30,900 nt of DNA from the NCBI GenBank assembly GCA_016191985.1, contig JACPVB010000104.1:1-30900 (forward strand), in the 5' to 3' direction. The notes beneath the pieces are model-generated. The model searched no databases, was not told the DNA's origin, and saw only the letters and a list, made by a program, of their open reading frames with translations. The DNA comes from Chloroflexota bacterium (lineage in GTDB: Bacteria > Chloroflexota > Anaerolineae > Anaerolineales > Villigracilaceae). The stretch's first letter is position 1, and each line of letters begins with the position of its first letter. Both the position numbers and the translations under genes were made by a program. Positions 26,684 through 30,900 of the stretch are shown in pieces.

Positions 26684-26709
26684 TAAAAAAACAGGCGACT
26701 ATCGCCTGT
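26684..26709 (-). terminator. Terminator overlapping the stop codon of the UroD-family gene
   Basis: ACAGGCGA (26691-26698) pairs perfectly with TCGCCTGT (26702-26709). The 3-nt loop is the TAG stop codon of the gene itself, and seven T residues follow on the minus strand. The stem's upstream arm encodes the last residues of the protein. Confidence 0.92.
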
Positions 26710-27760
26710 CTGTCATCATTTTGATATGCTCGCTGGGCGTTTGGATGACCAGATCGCAGCCCGGCCAGACCGCATCCACCCCCGCCTCTTTCGCCCTGAC
26801 AACTGCTTCTGCGACCTGGACCTCATCTCCCCGCCACAGTGTTCCTACAGGATCGATATTCCCAAACAGCATTGTATCTTTCAACGCCTTCCGCGCCGTT
26901 AAGAGATCAGTCACCTGGTCAATGGAGATCGCATCTGCTCCTGTTTGATTTAACAAATCAAGAGACTTCGTCACATCCCCGCACACAGACAAAACGCATG
27001 GCTTTGGTAATTTCTCAACTAACATCTTCTCCGCAGGCAGAACGAACTGCTCATATTTTGCTGGCCCAATAAAGCCCGGTGACCCGCCCATGTCGTGGAT
27101 GGTGATGAAGTCCGCGCCTGCGTTTCTGTAAGCGGAACCAATCTCGGCAAGAAAAGAAGAAAGATGAAAGAGCGCATCCATCACAGCCTGCGGCTCCTTC
27201 TTCATTTCAATGAATAAATTTTTTGGGTTGCAAAGATACAAAAGCAAAGTATACGGCCCCGGGATCATCCCCGAAATCACAACCTCTTTCCCGACCCCAT
27301 TTTTCACTAACCCAATAGCCTCGCAAATAACCCCAATTCTCGAATTCTCTAATTCTCTAGTCTCCAGTCTCTGAGTCGTGGTCTCGATACGTCCCTCACT
27401 ATCGTTCGGGACTACTCGACCACCAATCAATTCTCCAATCTCTTTTACGCTCTCCACCACCGCCTTTTTCACCTGCGGAAATTGCGCCACCCCGCCCTCA
27501 TAAAAATTCAACTCCGCACCCAACGCCTCGGCAGGAGCACACAAATCCAACGGCAGCGTCGCGGACGGCATCCCCGTCAGCTTGAAGGTACTCGCCGCCG
27601 CTCTCGCCATCTTGCCCGCATCCTTGTGAACTTCGTGCAAGGCCAGCCCTTCGCGTTCCACCCCCTCCGCTGTGACGTGAATCAACCCGCTGAAGACGGG
27701 CTGTGGATCAAATTTCCTGCCCTGTAGTAACTCTAAAATTTGTTCGCGCTGACTTTTCAT
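26699..27760 (-). CDS. UroD-family corrinoid/CoM-type methyltransferase with repeat-derived insertion
   Basis: The 353-residue protein belongs to the uroporphyrinogen decarboxylase-like methyltransferase family (MtaA/MtbA-like). It has MPSATLPLDLCAPAEALGA near the N-terminus, GMIPGPYTLL, IHDMGGSPGFIGPAKYEQF, TGADAISIDQVTD, LFGNIDPVGTL and a final WPGCDLVIQTP. In methyltransferases of this family a His-x-Cys...Cys set binds zinc; here the first ligand reads SVCG, so the His is Ser, while both Cys are present. Residues around 114-144 (GRVVPNDSEGRIETTTQ and following) are encoded by a palindromic repeat and by three tandem 8-mers. There is no convincing Shine-Dalgarno sequence. It follows a homocysteine methyltransferase gene, so a role in methyl transfer from a corrinoid protein is likely, not heme synthesis. 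Confidence 0.88.
   Translation of the reverse strand: MKSQREQILELLQGRKFDPQPVFSGLIHVTAEGVEREGLALHEVHKDAGKMARAAASTFKLTGMPSATLPLDLCAPAEALGAELNFYEGGVAQFPQVKKAVVESVKEIGELIGGRVVPNDSEGRIETTTQRLETRELENSRIGVICEAIGLVKNGVGKEVVISGMIPGPYTLLLYLCNPKNLFIEMKKEPQAVMDALFHLSSFLAEIGSAYRNAGADFITIHDMGGSPGFIGPAKYEQFVLPAEKMLVEKLPKPCVLSVCGDVTKSLDLLNQTGADAISIDQVTDLLTARKALKDTMLFGNIDPVGTLWRGDEVQVAEAVVRAKEAGVDAVWPGCDLVIQTPSEHIKMMTDRR
27335..27358. repeat. Three tandem 8-mers inside the UroD-family gene
   Basis: AATTCTCG, AATTCTCT and AATTCTCT are adjacent at 27335-27342, 27343-27350 and 27351-27358. They encode the ELENSRI part of the extra segment and lie 19 nt from the palindromic repeat, suggesting a second small insertion or slippage expansion at the same site. 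Confidence 0.8.
27378..27423. repeat. Palindromic repeat copy A, inside the UroD-family gene
   Basis: The 46-bp element starts GTGGTCTCGATACG and ends CTACTCGACCAC; the outer 6 bp are perfectly inverted (GTGGTC/GACCAC) and the arms continue with TCCC/GGGA. It is translated on the minus strand as GRVVPNDSEGRIETT without a frameshift or stop. It shares ends and layout with copies B, C and D. Confidence 0.85.
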
Positions 27761-27772
27761 AGAAATATCATC

Positions 27773-27832
27773 GTACAGGCACAGCGAAACCTGAAAGGGT
27801 TTTGACGATTAATCGTCTCGCTGTGCCCCTAC
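27773..27832. repeat. Long inverted repeat with nested palindrome between the two methyltransferase genes
   Basis: GGCACAGCGA (27778-27787) is inverted as TCGCTGTGCC (27818-27827), with flanking GTAC/CTAC extending the similarity. The loop contains a perfect 14-bp palindrome (27804-27817, core CGATTAATCG). It fills the gap between the stop at 27837 and the start at 27760. It could be a terminator or processing site, or an interspersed repeat; there is no T-run directly after the outer stem. Confidence 0.7.
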
Positions 27833-27836
27833 AAAA

Positions 27837-28721
27837 TTATTTTTTCACTGCCTTCACAATCGCCGCAATGTGCTCTGATGTATTTCCGCAACAGCCGCCG
27901 ACCACCTTTGCTCCCAATTCCACATATTTCTTCGCGTAGTTCGCCATATCTTCGGGGCCCATGTCATACACGCCCTGCTCGGTCTCGATATCCATGTGCG
28001 GGACGCCAGCGTTCGGCTTGACCCACAGCGGAAAATCAGGCTTGGTCGCCGCATATTCCTTGACCACGGCTTCCATATTTTCGAGCGTGGTTCCGCAATT
28101 CGCGCCTACGAGAGTCGCGCCCATTTCGGAATATCGTTTGATTACATCCTTCGGCTTCACTCCCATCATCGTACGCGTACCGCGGTCGTAACTGAATGAG
28201 ACAACGATTGGTAAATCAGTCACCGAACGCGCGCCTTCAAACGCGGCGGTTGTTTCTTCAAACGAAAACATGGTCTCGATCAACAACAAGTCTACGCCGC
28301 CTTCGGCAAGGGCTTTGGCTTGCTCGGCAAAGGTTGCTTTCACATCCTCTGCTTCGAGCGGACCGTAGGGTTTTATCAAAGCGCCGACGGGGCCCATAGA
28401 ACCAGCAACCAGCCCTCCGTTATGTAAAGAAGCGGCTTTGCGTGCAATCTCCGCCGCGTGCATGTTCACTTCTGGAGTCCGATCCTGATATTTTGAATCC
28501 TTCATCCTCATGCGCGTGCCGCCGAAGGTGCAGGTGAGAATAATATCCGATCCTGCATTTGCAAAAGACGATGCAAGTTTCAAAATGGTATCGGGGTCGT
28601 CGATGATGAGGTCTTCCGGGGGCTTGCCAGGCTTTAGCCCCATCTTCTGCAAATTCGAGCCCGTTGCCCCATCCGCAACGAGAATTTCCCCGCCGTTCAA
28701 GCGTTCTAAAAATTTGTTCAT
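27837..28721 (-). CDS. Homocysteine S-methyltransferase
   Basis: The 294-residue protein matches the homocysteine-binding barrel of cobalamin-dependent methionine synthase and betaine-homocysteine methyltransferase. It begins GGEILVADGATGSNLQKMGL, has the substrate motif ILTCTFGGTRMRM, and carries the three zinc cysteines (ATLVGANCG and the pair in VVGGCCGNTSEH). It transfers a methyl group to homocysteine to give methionine. As a stand-alone domain it needs a methyl donor: the neighbouring corrinoid activator and UroD-family protein suggest a methyl-corrinoid donor, though that is inference. A strong GGAGGAAAC ribosome binding site precedes the ATG. Confidence 0.95.
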   Translation of the reverse strand: MNKFLERLNGGEILVADGATGSNLQKMGLKPGKPPEDLIIDDPDTILKLASSFANAGSDIILTCTFGGTRMRMKDSKYQDRTPEVNMHAAEIARKAASLHNGGLVAGSMGPVGALIKPYGPLEAEDVKATFAEQAKALAEGGVDLLLIETMFSFEETTAAFEGARSVTDLPIVVSFSYDRGTRTMMGVKPKDVIKRYSEMGATLVGANCGTTLENMEAVVKEYAATKPDFPLWVKPNAGVPHMDIETEQGVYDMGPEDMANYAKKYVELGAKVVGGCCGNTSEHIAAIVKAVKK

Positions 28722-28746
28722 GTGTTTCCTCCAAGATATATTCTGA

Positions 28747-28790
28747 TGGTCGAGTAGCCTGAGGCGAAAGCCGAAGGCGTATCGAGACCA
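28747..28790. repeat. Palindromic repeat copy B, intergenic
   Basis: The element begins TGGTCGAGTAGCC and ends GGCGTATCGAGACCA. It lies 29 bp from copy C and points the opposite way, so the two form a larger inverted pair in the gap between the corrinoid activator and homocysteine methyltransferase genes. Confidence 0.9.
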
Positions 28791-28819
28791 CCAAGTTTAC
28801 AAAGCACTTTTCATTAACT

Positions 28820-28868
28820 GGTGGTTTCGATACGCCCCTCGAAGAGCATTCGGGGCTACTCAACCACC
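28820..28868. repeat. Palindromic repeat copy C, intergenic
   Basis: The element begins GGTGGTTTCGATACGCCCC and ends GGGGCTACTCAACCACC, with 7-bp perfect ends (GGTGGTT/AACCACC) and an inner CCCC/GGGG pairing. It is inverted relative to copy B and ends 6 nt before the corrinoid activator stop at 28875, so the pair may also serve as its 3' hairpin. Confidence 0.9.
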
Positions 28869-28874
28869 GGTATA

Positions 28875-30900
28875 TCACTTCATAAAATTCTTCGCCATCG
28901 GATCCGCGACTCGATTTGGGATCAAATGCGCGATATGTGGAAACGGTTCGCTCATGTGCGGGAAGCTCGTCGCCAGCATGAACTGGTTTTGAAATTCGGG
29001 GTCGGTTGGCAGTTCAAACCGCTCCACCTTGCGCGTCACGTTGTCAATCTCATTTCGTTTTTCAACGTTCAACAACGCAATCCGTGCGCCATCCCCGGCG
29101 GCATTCCCAACCGCATACACATTTGACAAATCGCAATCAGGGATCAAGCCGATCAACATCGCCTTCTCTTTATCGATGTAACTTCCAAAACCGCCAGCCA
29201 AAATAATTTTATCAGGAGATTCCAAACCACTGCGTTTTAACAACGTCCGCGCTGCCGTAAATAACGCCGCCTTTGCCAGTTGAATCTGTCTCACGTCCTG
29301 TTGGGTGAGTGGGATGTCGCGCCCGATGGACGTTTCCTCCGCCCAGGCAATGACATACTCCCAGCCGCTTTCTCCCTTTCGAATACGCCTCGACTCCAGC
29401 CCTTGCTTGAACTTGCCACGAGAATCCACGATCCCCGCCCGGAATAATTCCGCCACTCCATCGATGATCGCGGACCCGCATATCCCTTTGACTTGACCTT
29501 TGAACTCGGCGTGTTCTGTATTCCAACCGATGACACCGATGACTTTATATTTTGGCTCAAGCGTGTTTTCATCAATTTGGATGCGCTCCATTGCGCCAGG
29601 CGCGGCGCGCATTCCATACTCCACGTGTGCGCCTTCGAGCGCGGGCCCTGTGGGCGTGGATGTGCAGACCAGGCGCTTGCGGTTTCCCAAAACCAACTCT
29701 GCATTGGTTCCGATGTCAATCAACAGCCAGTTCTCATCCTGCTTATGCGGCTCCTCCGCGATGATCATGGCACTGGTATCCGCGCCGACAAATGACGCAA
29801 TGGTGGGGAGCACGTGGATGTTTCCAGATGGGTTGATGTGAATCCCCAACTCTCTTGCTTTGATATCCACCGATTTGTGAATCGCGGGCACGAACGGAGC
29901 CAGACCCAAATCCTTCGGATGCAGATTCAACAGGATATGGTGCATGGTGGAATTGCCCACCAGAACCATTTCCAAAATTTCATTTATTGAAATATCCGCT
30001 GGTCGAGTAGGGCGAGCGCTTTCCTCGCCCGTATCGAGACCAGCACTTGCCGCCGTCTCAGCAGCAAGCTGCTGGACTCCAGATTCATTCACCGACTTAA
30101 CCGCCTGCTTCAATAATTTATTCAACGTGGCGATGATGGCCTTGTGTAATTTTTCCAGGCCGTCGGGCTGGTCAATCGCATACTGAATGCGGGACATGAC
30201 ATCCTCGCCGTACACGATCTGCGGATTCATCTCAGACTCGGCCGCCAGCAATTCTCCAGTTCTCAAATTGCATAAATACAACGCCACCGTCGTCGAACCA
30301 ACATCCACTGCCGCGCCGTAGCTGTCTTCGTGATACCCAGGCTGAACAGCGATGACTTCTTTATCATTCCAAACGGAGACGGTCACGTTCCATTTCGCCT
30401 CCCGCATGGTTTTGGATAAAGTCCGCAGGCAGGCGTAATCGATATTGAATTCATGCCAGCGCGGAAGTTTTTCCTCCGTGCCGCGAACAAGCGCCATGGA
30501 AGTTTCCAGCCCCTTTGCGAGTCGTTCCCAATCCGCAATGGGACGTTCCAAATTGGGCGGCGTCATCGAAACGAGATACTTTCGAATCGAAGGCTTGACC
30601 TCGATGGCACGCTCCCTTGCGCTCTTGCGGACGATCTGTTTGTTGCCGCGGCTTTCTTCGGGGACATTGATAAGCACATCGCCGCAGATTTTTGCCTGAC
30701 ACGAAAGGCGGACTTGTCCCACTTCCCAGCCTTTGTCTTTTAACAACTTGGGACGGCGTGCAAAATATGCCTCTTCCTCTGTGCTGACGGGGGAGAGGTT
30801 CTCGCGCTTTGAATCGATATTGTATTTCTCGAAGCGGCCCTGTTCCACCAGAACCATGCACTTGCCACAGGTGGCGTTCTCGGCGCAAATGGATTCGATC
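28875..30900 (-). CDS. Ferredoxin-ASKHA corrinoid activation protein (partial, DUF4445 type)
   Basis: The frame runs past base 30900, so the N-terminus is missing; 674 residues are visible. They open inside a 2Fe-2S ferredoxin domain with ICAENATCGKC (Cys5, Cys11, Cys14) and a later SCQAK (Cys67). An ASKHA-type ATPase part follows: AAVDVGSTTVALYL, LVGNSTMHH, LLIDIGTNAELV, GICGSAIIDG, ILAGGFGSYID and AVGNAAGDGA. This is the layout of RACo/RamA-like proteins, which use ATP and low-potential electrons to reduce inactive cob(II)amide to cob(I)amide. The ATG at 30857 is internal and not the true start. A palindromic repeat encodes about 16 extra residues before LVGNSTMHH. It lies upstream of homocysteine and UroD-family methyltransferase genes. 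Confidence 0.92.
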   Translation of the reverse strand, partial: IESICAENATCGKCMVLVEQGRFEKYNIDSKRENLSPVSTEEEAYFARRPKLLKDKGWEVGQVRLSCQAKICGDVLINVPEESRGNKQIVRKSARERAIEVKPSIRKYLVSMTPPNLERPIADWERLAKGLETSMALVRGTEEKLPRWHEFNIDYACLRTLSKTMREAKWNVTVSVWNDKEVIAVQPGYHEDSYGAAVDVGSTTVALYLCNLRTGELLAAESEMNPQIVYGEDVMSRIQYAIDQPDGLEKLHKAIIATLNKLLKQAVKSVNESGVQQLAAETAASAGLDTGEESARPTRPADISINEILEMVLVGNSTMHHILLNLHPKDLGLAPFVPAIHKSVDIKARELGIHINPSGNIHVLPTIASFVGADTSAMIIAEEPHKQDENWLLIDIGTNAELVLGNRKRLVCTSTPTGPALEGAHVEYGMRAAPGAMERIQIDENTLEPKYKVIGVIGWNTEHAEFKGQVKGICGSAIIDGVAELFRAGIVDSRGKFKQGLESRRIRKGESGWEYVIAWAEETSIGRDIPLTQQDVRQIQLAKAALFTAARTLLKRSGLESPDKIILAGGFGSYIDKEKAMLIGLIPDCDLSNVYAVGNAAGDGARIALLNVEKRNEIDNVTRKVERFELPTDPEFQNQFMLATSFPHMSEPFPHIAHLIPNRVADPMAKNFMK
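29998..30044. repeat. Palindromic repeat copy D, inside the corrinoid activator gene
   Basis: The 47-bp element begins GCTGGTCGAGTAGGGCGAG and ends CTCGCCCGTATCGAGACCAGC, with 7-bp perfect ends and an inner GGGCGAG/CTCGCCC stem. On the minus strand it is read as AGLDTGEESARPTRPA with no stop. Its orientation relative to the gene is opposite to that of copy A. Confidence 0.92.

Noticed and set aside
26699..27760. UroD-family gene as a pseudogene broken by repeats
   Set aside because: The frame stays open through both repeats and all downstream family motifs are intact, so an insertion-bearing but complete protein is more likely.
28747..28868. CRISPR array or complete insertion sequence in the repeat-rich gap
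   Set aside because: There are only two copies here, inverted and not direct, with no regular spacers and no transposase frame between them.

Overview
The window looks like a chromosome segment of an anaerobic or facultatively anaerobic Chloroflexota bacterium, most likely Anaerolineae. This is inferred from overall protein character: large multi-GAF histidine kinases, a threonine/alanine/proline-rich LysM lipoprotein, a one-piece pyruvate:ferredoxin oxidoreductase beside a dihydroorotate dehydrogenase-like protein, and corrinoid methyl-transfer genes. No rRNA, tRNA, CRISPR array, prophage or complete insertion sequence was seen. Nearly all genes lie on the minus strand; the exceptions are a truncated radical-SAM gene at the left edge and an rpsU-infA pair.

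Region 1 (1-222) is the C-terminal SPASM end of a radical SAM protein. Region 2 (217-11151, minus) is a tight run of six genes that I cannot match as a set to a described system. In transcription order they are: an SPFH/prohibitin-like coiled-coil protein; an unrecognised protein whose C-terminus faintly resembles the N-terminal part of HerA/VirB4-type ATPases; an S1-S1-REC-GAF-histidine kinase fusion; a REC-GAF(x5)-histidine kinase; a REC-APH-like kinase fusion; and an ORC/STAND-like AAA ATPase with a probable winged helix. Gaps are 17 nt or less, with 4-nt and 11-nt overlaps. The set suggests a membrane-scaffolded phosphosignalling machine ending in a kinase and an ATPase.

Region 3 (11296-12669) has a small HD-domain protein and then plus-strand rpsU-infA, preceded by a good promoter and a leader containing a terminator-like hairpin. 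Region 4 (12686-17355, minus) holds a dihydroorotate dehydrogenase-like flavoprotein and nifJ, probably for central anaerobic pyruvate oxidation. Region 5 (17547-20213, minus) carries a deoxyribosyltransferase-like small protein, an EamA transporter, an ADP-ribose-type Nudix hydrolase and a LysM lipoprotein.

Region 6 (20294-26519, minus) is a compact phosphorelay operon: a six-GAF hybrid kinase with two receivers, a free Hpt protein, and a receiver-class III nucleotide cyclase. The parts form a plausible complete relay to cAMP or cGMP. Region 7 (26699-30900, minus) is a corrinoid methyl-transfer cluster: a ferredoxin-ASKHA corrinoid activator (its start lies outside the window), a homocysteine S-methyltransferase, and a UroD-family methyltransferase.

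Region 7 also contains four copies of a roughly 45-bp imperfect palindrome (ends GGTCGAGTAG and CGTATCGAGACC). Two copies lie between genes in opposite orientation. The other two lie inside coding sequences without breaking the frame, adding peptide segments to the UroD-family enzyme and the corrinoid activator. The six-gene operon and this coding-compatible palindrome are the observations most worth following up.
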